Positions 46,446-55,620 of a stretch of DNA of 64,000 nucleotides are shown one piece after another. The position numbers and the translations under genes are program-made. Below the pieces are notes generated by a model. The model did not search any database. It was not told the DNA's origin and saw nothing but the letters and a program-made list of their open reading frames with translations. The DNA is from Candidatus Poribacteria bacterium (GTDB taxonomy: Bacteria > Poribacteria > WGA-4E > WGA-3G), in assembly GCA_958295945.1 (NCBI GenBank), contig OY282386.1, positions 558,001 through 622,000 of the forward strand, written 5' to 3'. Numbering within the stretch: position 1 is the stretch's first letter; every line of letters starts with the position of its first letter.

Positions 46446-46508
46446 CTGTGTTATAATGGCAATATAATACCATTTCTATAAATCATTATGACATTAACCG
46501 TTGTCCAG

Positions 46509-46540
46509 AAAGATCGCGATTCGGAGATCGCTCCTACCAG
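46509..46540. repeat. partial GATCTCCGAAT-type repeat
   Basis: GATCGCGATTCGGAGATCG followed by CTCCTACC is an inverted partial copy of the repeats at 55555 and 57088. The preceding 46470-46510 carries a left end of the ATACCATTTCTA family. Confidence 0.5.
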
Positions 46541-46547
46541 AAGAGGG

Positions 46548-47537
46548 TCATAATGGCAAAATAACTTTGCCATTATCCTGTTGTTGTGAAGTCAAAAATC
46601 CGATGATTATCTGAACAACTTTATGTCCTTCACTGCCTGGTGATACAGGTTCTCCACCCTCTGCAACGAGTTTCACAGTCTCTTGAACACCTGCAGGAAT
46701 GCCAACAACATCCCATGAGGGTGCTTTAATTGTTTCTACAGAATCCCCTTGGTGAATCGTTGCTCCATTATCACTAATCAATATGTATCCGTTTGTGCCG
46801 ACTATCTCACATCGGAAACCTGATTGTGTGGATTTCGGACCACCCGCATAATATCCTCGCACTCCATTTGCAAAATGGATGTATCCGTGTGCAGATGGTT
46901 CTGTTGATGGATCGTGTCCACCATCACCTTTATACTCGGTGTAAGCTTCGTAACCATCTTCCAATTCAGCAGAGACCCACTCTGGGGTTGAGTCGGCAAA
47001 ATAGCAGATCGCATCAACGCAATGCGTGCCGTTACGGAATAGCATCGCACGTCCACCGCTCAATGTTCCGATGACATATTGAACATCCCCAATGTGTCCA
47101 CCCCCGACGATTTCTTCTCTTGTGTGTCGCCATAAAGGTTGCCATCTTCTGGTATGGTCAATGGATAAGTAAGTTCCGTTCTTATCTGCTGCTTCCAGCA
47201 TTCTGTCTGCATCTTCAACAGTTGTCGCCATCGGTTTTTCACAGAAGATTCCCTTAACACCAGCATTTGCAGCATCAACAACAAGGTCTGCATGCCGATG
47301 GTCAGATGTTGCAACCGTAACAACATCTAATTTCTCGGCAGCGAGCATTTCCTGATGGTTTGTGTAAAGAGAAATGTTATCCCAATTGTCCTGCCATTTT
47401 GCCTTGAATGCATCCAGAGTGCTTTGCACAAAATCGCATCCTGCGGCTAATTCAACGTTTGACAATCCGACTAATCCAGATGCGTGTGTTGTCCCAATTC
47501 CACTACAACCTATTACACCAACACGTAGTTTTGTCAT
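46548..47537 (-). CDS. Gfo/Idh/MocA family oxidoreductase
   Basis: 329 residues. N-terminal Rossmann fold RVGVIGCSGIGTTHASGL, the VATSDHRHADL loop and CEKPMATTVEDAD (the catalytic EKP), then the C-terminal alpha/beta dimer domain. NAD(P)-dependent oxidation or reduction of a sugar or inositol is likely; the partner sugar is not known. GGAGGATAGCGAT precedes ATG. It stands alone between potA and the toxin-antitoxin pair. Confidence 0.9.
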   Translation of the reverse strand: MTKLRVGVIGCSGIGTTHASGLVGLSNVELAAGCDFVQSTLDAFKAKWQDNWDNISLYTNHQEMLAAEKLDVVTVATSDHRHADLVVDAANAGVKGIFCEKPMATTVEDADRMLEAADKNGTYLSIDHTRRWQPLWRHTREEIVGGGHIGDVQYVIGTLSGGRAMLFRNGTHCVDAICYFADSTPEWVSAELEDGYEAYTEYKGDGGHDPSTEPSAHGYIHFANGVRGYYAGGPKSTQSGFRCEIVGTNGYILISDNGATIHQGDSVETIKAPSWDVVGIPAGVQETVKLVAEGGEPVSPGSEGHKVVQIIIGFLTSQQQDNGKVILPL

Positions 47538-47653
47538 ATCGCTATCCTCCCAAATCTATGGACTGATTCCAGTGATATTACCACCATATTTCTAAACAGA
47601 TTGTATGCTGCAGCAAAAATGATGTCAAGTTTTTTTGTTTTATTAGAAAGGGT

Positions 47654-47682
47654 TTGATTTATACCTAATGTTTTGTTAGAAT
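47654..47682 (+). promoter_or_regulatory. promoter of the DUF433/DUF5615 pair
   Basis: TTGATT, 17-base spacer, TAGAAT, 42 bases before the GTG at 47725. Confidence 0.45.
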
Positions 47683-47724
47683 ATTGAGTAAGATTATTTA
47701 GAAACTATTGTGGAGGATAATAAG

Positions 47725-47964
47725 GTGGTAAGAATTGTTGCTAATCAGGAAATCCTTGGAGGAAAACCTGTAATTGAAGGCACACGCATAAGCGTTGAGC
47801 ATGTTTTGGGACTATTGGCAAACGGTATGACAAATAAGGAGATTATTGAATCTTATCCAATACTAACTGAAGAAAGCATTCGTGCGGTTCTTGGATATGC
47901 AGCGCGAGCATTAGGGAATGATATCGTGATAGATATGCCTTTTCCGCGTGAAGGTGCATCTTAA
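47725..47964 (+). CDS. DUF433 antitoxin-like protein
   Basis: 79 residues from GTG 47725, chosen because GGAGG at 47712 sits 8 bases upstream; an earlier GTG at 47710 would put that site inside the gene. The core IVANQEILGGKPVIEGTRISVEHVL is the DUF433 fold, a winged helix-turn-helix unit often encoded with a PIN-like partner. It would repress the promoter and neutralise the partner. The stop lies 2 bases before the next gene. Confidence 0.86.
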   Translation: MVRIVANQEILGGKPVIEGTRISVEHVLGLLANGMTNKEIIESYPILTEESIRAVLGYAARALGNDIVIDMPFPREGAS

Positions 47965-47966
47965 CT

Positions 47967-48329
47967 ATGTTACCACCACTTGTCGCTGATATGAACATAT
48001 CTGTCCTTGTAATAGAGTTTTTACGTTCACAAGGAGTAGATGTTGTTTCTGCTTTTGAAGAGGGATGGTATCTTTATGAGGATAAAGATATTCTGGCAAA
48101 TGCTAACCTGATGCATAGATACGTACTCACACATGATTCTGATTTTGGACAACTTGTTGTTCAATTGAAACATCCTGTCACTGGTGTTATTCTGCTACGT
48201 CCGGGTGGCCGTACTCCAGACAGAGTAATTACTGATTTGCAAGAATTGCTTGAAATGGCGGTGGATTGGACTCCACCATTGATTGCAGTGTACAGATTCG
48301 GACGTTTGCGGATTCGCAGACTTAGGTGA
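47967..48329 (+). CDS. DUF5615 PIN-like protein, candidate toxin
   Basis: 120 residues. PPLVADMNISVLVIEFLRSQG holds the first conserved Asp (position 8); HDSDFGQLV (about 55-63) is the second acidic site. The family is PIN-like, and in known pairs it is predicted to act as an RNase toxin. Directly follows the DUF433 gene, so the two form a toxin-antitoxin operon. Toxicity is not shown for this pair. Confidence 0.83.
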   Translation: MLPPLVADMNISVLVIEFLRSQGVDVVSAFEEGWYLYEDKDILANANLMHRYVLTHDSDFGQLVVQLKHPVTGVILLRPGGRTPDRVITDLQELLEMAVDWTPPLIAVYRFGRLRIRRLR

Positions 48330-48385
48330 GGAATGACTACTCATATCTAATGGGTTGCAGTAGTTTAATAATTCATATATCTAAG

Positions 48386-49363
48386 TTAAAACCCATCAGT
48401 TTGCCAAAAGATGTGATGAGATTTGATCTCTTGGGCTAAACCCTCATATTGACGATGGAGTAGGTCCGGTAGTCCACTTGGAAGTTCTTTCCGCAAATGG
48501 GATGGTAATGCTTCAGATTGGATGACACGATACATGGTGCTGCCATAGGACTCAACATTTGGGGTATTGAATCCATCAGCAATCGGTGCGGGGTATGATA
48601 CTTCCAGATTTTCCTCATCCATCTCCGCGATTATATGTGATAACAAAGCGTCAAATAATACTGTTTCTTTGCCTTGTGAAAACGACTCCTCTGACGCAAC
48701 AAATTCCTTTACATGCAATTCTCTATCTCGTCCTCTAACGGACACATATCCGTCAATTATTCCTTCTCGTTCAGCGACCCATGTTTGTGGCGATTCAGTC
48801 TGAACCCACTCTGTCCAATATGCTATGTCATCTCTGACGAATGTGCCGTTGAATCTGCGGGAATAGATATCGTAGATAGATGCGAGTTTCTCTACTTCTT
48901 CAGTGTCTGTAAAATTGGCAGGACGTATGTTCCACTTTTGGGTTTTGTTTCCTTGAATAGTTTTCTTGGCATAATAACGTCTAATGCTTTCCCATCCTTC
49001 AACCGAATAAATCCGTTGACCACCGTGTAGCATGGAGATGGCAATTTCACGGTCTTCCATAAACTGAATTGAATCCTTCAACAATCTGCTTGCAATTCCG
49101 CGTTTACGGTATTCTGATCGTGTGCTAACTTCACCAATTCCACCAACTGTAATAGGCTCACCATGGCAGTACATCTTACGGATAAATACCCGCACAGTAC
49201 TTACAATTTTCCCATCATCAAGAGCGATACGTATACCTTCAAAGTCATTCCATGGATCGTTGTGCCAATGGTTAGCAAAGTATTGACGATCTGCCGAAAA
49301 GACATGTGATACATGGTCAAGCCATGCATCAAATTCATTTGGGTAGAGTGCTCTAAACTCCAT
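48386..49363 (-). CDS. GNAT-family N-acetyltransferase (Eis-like)
   Basis: 325 residues from ATG 49363, which lies just after the stop of the NHL gene; the frame is open up to 49513 but the upstream part would overlap it by 137 bases and has no family similarity. Acetyl-CoA loop VSTRSEYRKRGIASRLL (about 80-96) and a second GNAT-like half. It resembles Eis-type enhanced two-domain acetyltransferases. Substrate unknown. Confidence 0.8.
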   Translation of the reverse strand: MEFRALYPNEFDAWLDHVSHVFSADRQYFANHWHNDPWNDFEGIRIALDDGKIVSTVRVFIRKMYCHGEPITVGGIGEVSTRSEYRKRGIASRLLKDSIQFMEDREIAISMLHGGQRIYSVEGWESIRRYYAKKTIQGNKTQKWNIRPANFTDTEEVEKLASIYDIYSRRFNGTFVRDDIAYWTEWVQTESPQTWVAEREGIIDGYVSVRGRDRELHVKEFVASEESFSQGKETVLFDALLSHIIAEMDEENLEVSYPAPIADGFNTPNVESYGSTMYRVIQSEALPSHLRKELPSGLPDLLHRQYEGLAQEIKSHHIFWQTDGF

Positions 49364-49376
49364 ATCTATATTCCAA

Positions 49377-51401
49377 TCAAAACTTAATCGTAAATTCACC
49401 GAGGAACTGTCGTGCTTCATTGCGGCTTCCGAACACCTCATACAGATCCCCTGAAACATCATAAAATCTGCGGATAAAATTGCGACTTGTTTCAGCAGGA
49501 TTGAGATGTGCATAACGAAACCATAGATTTGTCCGAGACCATATATCCCAGTTTAACTCTAAAACCGTTGAACTTGCATCACCTGTGTCAATTCTGCGTT
49601 GTTTGTTCTGTTCTTGGAAAAGTGCATCCTGTGTCAGATCAGTCGTGCCATCAACCCGTCCTACAGAAAAATTCAACTCTTTATAGCGATACGGATTTGG
49701 ATTGGTGATAAATTTCAGATTTAATGCGAATGCATTTTCCAACGCTTGTGTTTCAAAATCAAAGCTATCCTCTTCTTTGGCAGGTGTGATATACCGCTCG
49801 TCTTGTTCACTGTAGGTCAATTCATCAAGGAAAGTCAAGTGCCAACGTTCAGATAGACTATACGTCCAGCCGAAAAGGTTTTTGAGTTCTAACTGGTTTA
49901 GCTTGTCCTGAACATCGGTTAAGGTGTCAACATCCTCGTAATCTTCAAGGTAGTCGTTGCTTAGATTTGCGACACGAGTACTATAGAAACCGTTCATGTG
50001 CGATGGTTTTACAGTAAAACCAGTGATAGAATATTGGGTGATTGTGAAATCGCTTGTGTCTCGTAGGTAGAGATAACCGGTGTTGTCAAGATCTAAAAAA
50101 GTCAGGTCGTGTTTCTCTTCGCTGAGTTGATCAACTTCATAGATAATCCTTCCGATATATCTGCCGTTGTTGTGAAACTTCTGTACTCGTGAAATGACAT
50201 TATGTAGGAGTGTCAACCGAATATCAGTGCGTTTCAGTTCTTCAGCAAGTTCTTTATCATCTTCGTCGTCGGACGCATTGTCCTCATAATAGCGGCGATA
50301 TTCCGCTTCCTCAAGCAGACGCAACCGACGATTTAGAGAAGTGATGTCAACAGGGGACACAGGATTTTGAGCAAATGGTCCGTATTGTGGACGTGTCGCA
50401 TTTTTGATTGTATCTGCCAGTTCTGTTTGGCTGGGTGTACTTTCAGTTAATTGTGTCAAAGTTGGTGAAAGTGCGATTACTTCAGGTAGACCACCGATTT
50501 TTCGCCGGAATATGCTTGAATCTTTGACTAAAACCTCACCCGTAGGCATAGTGGCAAGTGCTATCGGTTTTACAAATTCTCTGTTGTTCCGCCCTTTTCT
50601 CCCAAAACTTAGTATGAATTTTCCATCTTTATCAAATTTTACTATTCTATGGTTACCCGTGTCTGCGACAAATACGTTGCCACGCGCATCTATAGCAATG
50701 TCGGAAGCGTCTTTATCAAACTCACCATCACCTGCGCCATACCTCCCGAATGTGGTCAATTTCTTGGCATCTGCACCAAATTTATGGATACGTCCACGTT
50801 CTGCGTCTAATACATATAATTGATTACTTGCGTTGACTGTGATACGAAGTTGTCGGTCATAACCCTTGGGTTGTATCCCTAACGCTATTTTCCCATCTTC
50901 ATCTATCAGATGTTGTGCAGGAATAACGACTCCCGGTTTTTCATCAACAAGATCAACAAAGTAAGTGGTGAGTAGTTCTCCTGATAGGCTCAATTTATGA
51001 ACACAAGGGGCAAAGATGTAGATTTTAGGTTCAGAAGTATCAGCAATATGATGGGTGGTTACGTCAGCAACATAGATATTTCCGTTGTCATCAACTGTGA
51101 TGTGACCGGGTTTGCGTAGGAAATTATCATAAGATTCAGGATTTTCTGGTATTTGAAGGAGAAATTCACCTGTAGGTGATAGTTTCTGAATCAGTCTGTT
51201 TTCTGTATCACTCACATAGATATTCTGTTTGAATGCAAGATGAATGGTCTTACCGAATGCACCTTGTGTTGAGCCTTTTCCTGAGAACTCACGTTCAAGT
51301 TTAATTAGGTCAACTGCTGATGCTTGGTCTGTCCCTATTCCAAGAAAATGTAACGAGAGAGTTAGTAAGATAAGGTATTTCAATGGGGTGTTTTTGAACA
51401 T
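49377..51401 (-). CDS. secreted NHL-repeat beta-propeller protein
   Basis: 674 residues, signal LILLTLSLHFLGIGTDQASA. Residues 30-300 are NHL repeats: VSDTENRLIQKL, VADTGNHRIVKF, GAGDGEFDKDASDIAIDA and so on, forming a propeller. A hydrophilic linker follows (about 330-400). The last 250 residues are beta-strand rich and may be a beta-barrel-like C-terminus (ends FTIKF). Envelope or exported location is inferred from the signal. Co-transcription with the GNAT gene is likely, since 13 bases separate them. Confidence 0.78.
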   Translation of the reverse strand: MFKNTPLKYLILLTLSLHFLGIGTDQASAVDLIKLEREFSGKGSTQGAFGKTIHLAFKQNIYVSDTENRLIQKLSPTGEFLLQIPENPESYDNFLRKPGHITVDDNGNIYVADVTTHHIADTSEPKIYIFAPCVHKLSLSGELLTTYFVDLVDEKPGVVIPAQHLIDEDGKIALGIQPKGYDRQLRITVNASNQLYVLDAERGRIHKFGADAKKLTTFGRYGAGDGEFDKDASDIAIDARGNVFVADTGNHRIVKFDKDGKFILSFGRKGRNNREFVKPIALATMPTGEVLVKDSSIFRRKIGGLPEVIALSPTLTQLTESTPSQTELADTIKNATRPQYGPFAQNPVSPVDITSLNRRLRLLEEAEYRRYYEDNASDDEDDKELAEELKRTDIRLTLLHNVISRVQKFHNNGRYIGRIIYEVDQLSEEKHDLTFLDLDNTGYLYLRDTSDFTITQYSITGFTVKPSHMNGFYSTRVANLSNDYLEDYEDVDTLTDVQDKLNQLELKNLFGWTYSLSERWHLTFLDELTYSEQDERYITPAKEEDSFDFETQALENAFALNLKFITNPNPYRYKELNFSVGRVDGTTDLTQDALFQEQNKQRRIDTGDASSTVLELNWDIWSRTNLWFRYAHLNPAETSRNFIRRFYDVSGDLYEVFGSRNEARQFLGEFTIKF

Positions 51402-51485
51402 GCGTAATCCTTATGTTTCTTAAATAATATTTCCAAACAATCTGATGTAAAGATGTTAGAACGTGATATTCGGTGAATTATCTTA

Positions 51486-52325
51486 TTAAGTTGTAAGTAG
51501 TCTGTTGAGAGTGCCGCCCAATATTTCTGATTTATCATCTTCCGTGATGAAGGTACAATGTGTTCTGAACGCTTCAAGTGCGTGTTGATATGTCATAAAA
51601 TTTCTGACAACCGGATAATCTGAACCCCAACAGAGACGTTCAGCACCAAAATGTTCATAGAGTGCCTGAACAACTCTATGTGTATCCTTGTATGGATAAT
51701 CCCATGAGACTTCGGAGACATAAGCAAATCCAGACATTTTTACATATATGTTTGGTACAGAGGCAGAAGTCAGAACTTGTTCAAGTTGTGGAAACGGTGG
51801 TGCCTCAGTTGCGCGTGCTCCTGCCATGTGATGACATAGAAATGGAACAGTTGGAAACTGCGCTGCAAGTTTGCGTAATGGTGAGTGATGATGGCTACCC
51901 ATTGCAATACTTGCGATTAATCCCAATTCTGCTGTTGTTTTGAAGAACCGTTGCCCCTCCTCAGAAAAGAACCAATTGCCATCGTCATCGCCTCTGAGGT
52001 AATGTGTATAACCTTTTAGTTGGTATTTTTCAGCTGCAGTTTTCAGTCGGTATGCGGCACCATCAGTGTGATATGTATCTGTCCACGAACAATCTACGTC
52101 TGCAAACTGAATGAGTCTATCGGGATAGCGTTTAACACAGTCTGCAGCATAATCGTTGTTATCTGGATTTCTCTCTATACGCGCACAGATTAGGACAGCC
52201 TTATCAACATTGTGTAAATCCATTTCGTGGAGGAGTTGTTCAACTTTTCCACGACTTTCATCATCGGGAACAGGGGGTTGGTAGGGCCAACGTGGCCATG
52301 CGTGTGTATGGGAATCAATAATCAT
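51486..52325 (-). CDS. amidohydrolase-2 family protein
   Basis: 279 residues. TIM-barrel amidohydrolase: IIDSHTHAWP (HxH metal site), LGLIASIAMGSHHH, FLCHHMAGAR, and CWGSDYPVVRN with the catalytic Asp. Members hydrolyse or decarboxylate cyclic carboxylates such as lactones. The ATG at 52325 has only a weak upstream site. Overlap-free, 84 bases after the NHL gene. Substrate unknown. Confidence 0.86.
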   Translation of the reverse strand: MIIDSHTHAWPRWPYQPPVPDDESRGKVEQLLHEMDLHNVDKAVLICARIERNPDNNDYAADCVKRYPDRLIQFADVDCSWTDTYHTDGAAYRLKTAAEKYQLKGYTHYLRGDDDGNWFFSEEGQRFFKTTAELGLIASIAMGSHHHSPLRKLAAQFPTVPFLCHHMAGARATEAPPFPQLEQVLTSASVPNIYVKMSGFAYVSEVSWDYPYKDTHRVVQALYEHFGAERLCWGSDYPVVRNFMTYQHALEAFRTHCTFITEDDKSEILGGTLNRLLTT

Positions 52326-52425
52326 TGTAGTTTAAAATTTGAAATATAATGCGATAAAGAATAAATTGCGGACATAATAAATAGTAACTCATGTCTTTAG
52401 GTTTTGTCAATGGAAATCTCTTTTT

Positions 52426-53081
52426 GGGTGTGTAAAGTTTTTGGCATGAACCATTTCATTTTCATGTTGGATGGAAAGCTTGAAATCTAATCAATCCAAT
52501 TCAAAGCCGAATGCGCTTACGGTATTCATCGGGTTGAAAACCCTCCAACACTGTTGACATTCTAATAAATCGTGGTTGAAAACCACTCCAACAATGTGAG
52601 ATGAATGTCCGAGGTGCAATGAATTGCGCTTGGTGAATGTACATAAGACATTCACATTGAACGCGTGTCTTGTTAATGAAATCCGAGATTTTTCCTTTGT
52701 CAAAACCGTACAATTGACGTACAAATTCACGTACAACCTGTACGCTTTTGTACGTTGCTGTAAGAGCAATGGACATAAGGGTTCGTAAGGTGTCTATTAA
52801 AAAACAGAAATTTTTTAAATTGTACGTCTTCTGTACTTTCTCTATGTCCTGAAAAGATTGCTTGTAGGATGATCCTTATTCCTTGTGTCCGCTGTTTTGT
52901 TTTCATAATTCTCTTCCTTATTCAACAAGTTATATGTGACGTATATTATAACACAATTAAATTACTTAAGTCAAGTTATTATTTACAATTTTTAACATTT
53001 CTTTTAATATTTTACAGTTTTTTGGAAAAACGTGTCCATTTCATCGGATATTGCGTTTAGTGCCAAAAACTTTATACACCC
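52426..53081. mobile_element. 656-bp MITE-like element with 21-bp terminal repeats and 8-bp target duplication
   Basis: Ends GGGTGTGTAAAGTTTTTGGCA (52426-52446) and its inverse at 53061-53081 match in 20 of 21 positions. CTCTTTTT flanks both sides exactly (52418-52425 and 53082-53089). No full transposase is inside. A 91-codon minus-strand frame (52501-52776, starting MSIALTATYKSVQVVREF) lacks a ribosome site and is half made of repeats, so I do not call it a gene. Seven GTAC sites cluster at 52708-52836. An 8-bp duplication would fit IS256-type transposition, by inference. Confidence 0.75.
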
Positions 53082-53155
53082 CTCTTTTTCGGCAGGATTA
53101 TTTAGTTATAAGGATTTTCCAGAATAGAGATGGACTGAAAGTTGATACTCAAGAC

Positions 53156-53185
53156 GGTAGGTTCGGTTTCCTAACCGAACCTACC
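53156..53185. repeat. 13-bp perfect hairpin
   Basis: GGTAGGTTCGGTT pairs with AACCGAACCTACC across a TCCT loop, inside the left arm of the MITE. The same motif appears partly at 37972. Confidence 0.6.
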
Positions 53186-53303
53186 GGCACTGGAAGGAGG
53201 GTAAATTGATTCCTCGCGCGCTTACAAAGCGCACCTACAGCGGGTTGGGGTTGCTAAATTGACACCTATGGTGCGGTTAGAAAGCTACACCATAAGCGTC
53301 AAT

Positions 53304-53306
53304 TTA
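53304..53306 (-). other. transposase stop codon inside the IS end
   Basis: The TAA of the transposase lies within the inverted repeat, so coding sequence and IS end overlap. Confidence 0.7.
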
Positions 53307-54623
53307 GCGATTTTTTGCTGCATTTTCAAGATATTCCAATGTTGTGTCTCTATTAGCACGTCTCTCAATGTAGCACCCATTTTGGAAAGCGTGTTTTATT
53401 TCATCAAAAGTTTGCCGAAAAGACATTATAGACTTGCGAAAACCTATTGCGAGGGTGCGTGCGAAGGTGCTAATAAGTTCTGCTGTTTTTGTTAGACTAT
53501 GTTTTAGAGATCGCCAACCGACCCCTAACATGATCCAGTGCCGAATAATCGCAACGATGAGTTTCACATATAACTCACATAAGATGCGATATGGCTTGTC
53601 GCTACGGGAGGTATCAACTTTTCCAATGCTTTTGAAGCATTTGAACATCAACTCAACCTGCCACCGAGTGCGTGCGACAGCACAAATCTGCTCAGCAGTC
53701 AGTTGGTCTACTCCAATGTTAGTGATGTAGATATTCCATCTTGCAAGCTGAAGTCGTTCCGGTGAAGGTTTCGTCTGCTTCCGCTTTGCGCGATGTTTTA
53801 TATCCATAATGCGCTTTTGGGTTTCTGTTTCTGAAAGTTTTTGAGCAACTATTCGTGCTTTGAGGCGTTTGTTTTTACCTATAAAGATTTGTTTCTCCTT
53901 GAAGTTATCAGAACCATTCTGGATCCATTTTTGCAAGTAAAAAGGTTCACCTATTTCATCATAAAGCAGACAGTTTACTTTGTAACGTGATATCCAAAAC
54001 ACACCCGCATCAGAAAGTTTATTGAAGGTGTCAAGCGAATAATAGCCGAGGTCTGCTACTCGTAAACTGCCAGATGGTAGCATCGCAATCTGCTTCTCAA
54101 TAGTGCTATCAGCGGTGATACCATTAGTCAGTTGAAAGTGTTCAAAAGTGCCTGTGGCAATATCAAAACGCAGGTGGAGTTTCACGGCAGCTGTGTTCGG
54201 TTTGTTCTTTTTGCTGCCACCTTCCCAAGTTTCATGGAGGGTATCAGGGAGTGTAATCCAAGAACTATCTTGTAAATAGACACCATTGAACTTTTCAAGG
54301 AGCGGAAGCGTTTGTGGCTCGGTAGAAATAATCGTGGATGCAGTAGCATCAAGGACAATTCTAAGGGTCTCTGCTGCTTCGGGAGTAAATCGCTGTTCAA
54401 TGGCTTGTCGTGTGATTGAAGTACCCAGGACACCAGCGGTTTGAGACATTTGTGTATAGGTAGCATCTGGATCATCTAACCAACTGAAAACAAGTGTTTG
54501 AACAAACCGATCGCCTGTAAGCTTTCGGTTCCGTGAGACAAAACCGGTCTCAAGTGCAGCTACATTAGCAGTCGTTGTCAGAATATCTTGCATTTTCTCA
54601 GGAACCTGTGATAAAGTATACAT
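53304..54623 (-). CDS. IS4-family (DDE) transposase
   Basis: 439 residues, no frameshift. LVFSWLDDPDATYTQM, QDSSWITLPDTLHETW (first Asp), RVADLGYYSLDTF (second Asp) and RTRWQVELMFKCFKSIGK (Glu in the YREK-like motif). Catalytic Asp and Glu look intact, so this copy may be active. Family name is by motif order; the closest IS cannot be named without a search. Confidence 0.9.
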   Translation of the reverse strand: MYTLSQVPEKMQDILTTTANVAALETGFVSRNRKLTGDRFVQTLVFSWLDDPDATYTQMSQTAGVLGTSITRQAIEQRFTPEAAETLRIVLDATASTIISTEPQTLPLLEKFNGVYLQDSSWITLPDTLHETWEGGSKKNKPNTAAVKLHLRFDIATGTFEHFQLTNGITADSTIEKQIAMLPSGSLRVADLGYYSLDTFNKLSDAGVFWISRYKVNCLLYDEIGEPFYLQKWIQNGSDNFKEKQIFIGKNKRLKARIVAQKLSETETQKRIMDIKHRAKRKQTKPSPERLQLARWNIYITNIGVDQLTAEQICAVARTRWQVELMFKCFKSIGKVDTSRSDKPYRILCELYVKLIVAIIRHWIMLGVGWRSLKHSLTKTAELISTFARTLAIGFRKSIMSFRQTFDEIKHAFQNGCYIERRANRDTTLEYLENAAKNR

Positions 54624-54842
54624 TGGAACACCTCTTATGTAGAACTAAAATTATAGAATTTATTATTTTCTACATTGTATAAGAGGTGTTTCTATTTAAC
54701 AACACTTTTCTATAAAAAACAGAATAAATTTTCCTTAAATTGACGCTTATGGTGCGGTTAGAAAGCTACACCTACCGTCTTGCGGCATTTAGCATTTGTA
54801 AAAAACACAAGAAAAACCTAAGACTAAATAATCCTGCTTTTT

Positions 54843-54954
54843 GGGAGTGTGTAAAGTTAATGCACTAATACGACTTTCTCTTATTGCATTGCGGGTCATA
54901 GAGACTCTGCAATACAATTGAGTATGTGATATTTTGCTAAAAACTTTACACACC
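54843..54954. repeat. 112-bp element with TGTGTAAAG termini
   Basis: GGGAGTGTGTAAAGTTAATGC at the left and TGCTAAAAACTTTACACACC at the right are imperfect inverses and match the ends of the 656-bp element at 52426. Too short to code for anything. Confidence 0.55.
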
Positions 54955-54997
54955 GCATGCAGATTATGTTCTGTGAATAAAATGCAGAATTTGTAAT

Positions 54998-55441
54998 CTA
55001 ATCGCTTGTTCCACTGGATCTTAACAAGTGTGCACCTAACGCGCCATTCAAACACGGAAGGATCGCATCAATGAAAATCCATACTATAGATCTTGTCTGA
55101 GGATCAACTGCGGTAAACTCCTTTCCTACTTCAAGGATACCAAACCAATTCCAGAAGAATAATATAGCGGCGAATATGAATCCATAAAACAGTGTGTTCG
55201 CTGCAATAAACTCTTGTACACTTGAGTTCTCGTGGGTGTTACTCATACGTATGTACCCGAATATCAATCCTAATACTATAGATATAGCCGAGAGCGGATT
55301 AATATAACCCCAAGCAGAACTATATGGATTTTCGCTATCAGGATCAGTAGTGTGATATAAGGGTTCAATAACTGTGTGGATTGCGACTAATACTGCAATA
55401 ATGATGAGAACCACACCTATCACTTTCTTAATACCATCCAT
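54998..55441 (-). CDS. hypothetical membrane protein, four TM segments
   Basis: 147 residues, behind AAGGAGGAAAGTC. Hydrophobic segments at about 6-25, 45-65, 78-98 and 112-135. The first segment, VIGVVLIIIAVLVAIHTVIEP, is followed by a polar loop. I do not recognise the family. It stands alone between mobile elements. Confidence 0.65.
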   Translation of the reverse strand: MDGIKKVIGVVLIIIAVLVAIHTVIEPLYHTTDPDSENPYSSAWGYINPLSAISIVLGLIFGYIRMSNTHENSSVQEFIAANTLFYGFIFAAILFFWNWFGILEVGKEFTAVDPQTRSIVWIFIDAILPCLNGALGAHLLRSSGTSD

Positions 55442-55554
55442 GACTTTCCTCCTTCACTAATAGGAAAATAGAGTGGATTTCAAATATATGAGTTAGTTTC
55501 TTACTCCATTTTCAACGAACTATAGTGAACATTGAAAATAATAGGACAAAGTCC

Positions 55555-55620
55555 CTGTAGGAGCGATCTCCGAATAGCGAGTTAACTCAGTGATAATCGG
55601 GAATCGGAGTTCCCTCCTAC
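55555..55620. repeat. interspersed repeat with GATCTCCGAATxGCGA core
   Basis: Starts CCTGTAGGAGCGATCTCCG and ends AATCGGAGTTCCCTCCTAC, with internal dyad. A second copy is at 57088-57150 and a partial inverted one at 46509. The surrounding gap (55442-55798) otherwise holds nothing recognisable. Confidence 0.65.

Larger units (their letters stand above)
53291..54751. mobile_element. IS4-type insertion sequence
   Basis: Ends CATAAGCGTCAATTTA and TAAATTGACGCTTATG are perfect inverses (19 bp with the adjoining CAC/GTG). A 20-bp direct repeat GTGCGGTTAGAAAGCTACAC flanks both sides (53271-53290, 54752-54771). It sits inside the ISAs1-like MITE. A fragment of its right end is also present at 15284-15303. 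Confidence 0.75.
53093..54836. mobile_element. ISAs1-like MITE, interrupted by an IS4-type element
   Basis: Ends CAGGATTATTTAGTTATAAGG (left) and the inverse at 54811-54836 agree in all but about three positions and match ISAs1 ends. Flanks are CTTTTTCGG and CTTTTTGGG, a 9-bp target duplication with one change. Removing the inner element leaves about 260 bases, too small for a transposase. Confidence 0.6.

Noticed and set aside
52501-52776. 91-codon frame MSIALTATYKSVQVVREF in the 656-bp element
   Set aside because: No ribosome site; its second half runs through a GGTTGAAAACC palindrome repeat. Kept only as a note in the element entry.
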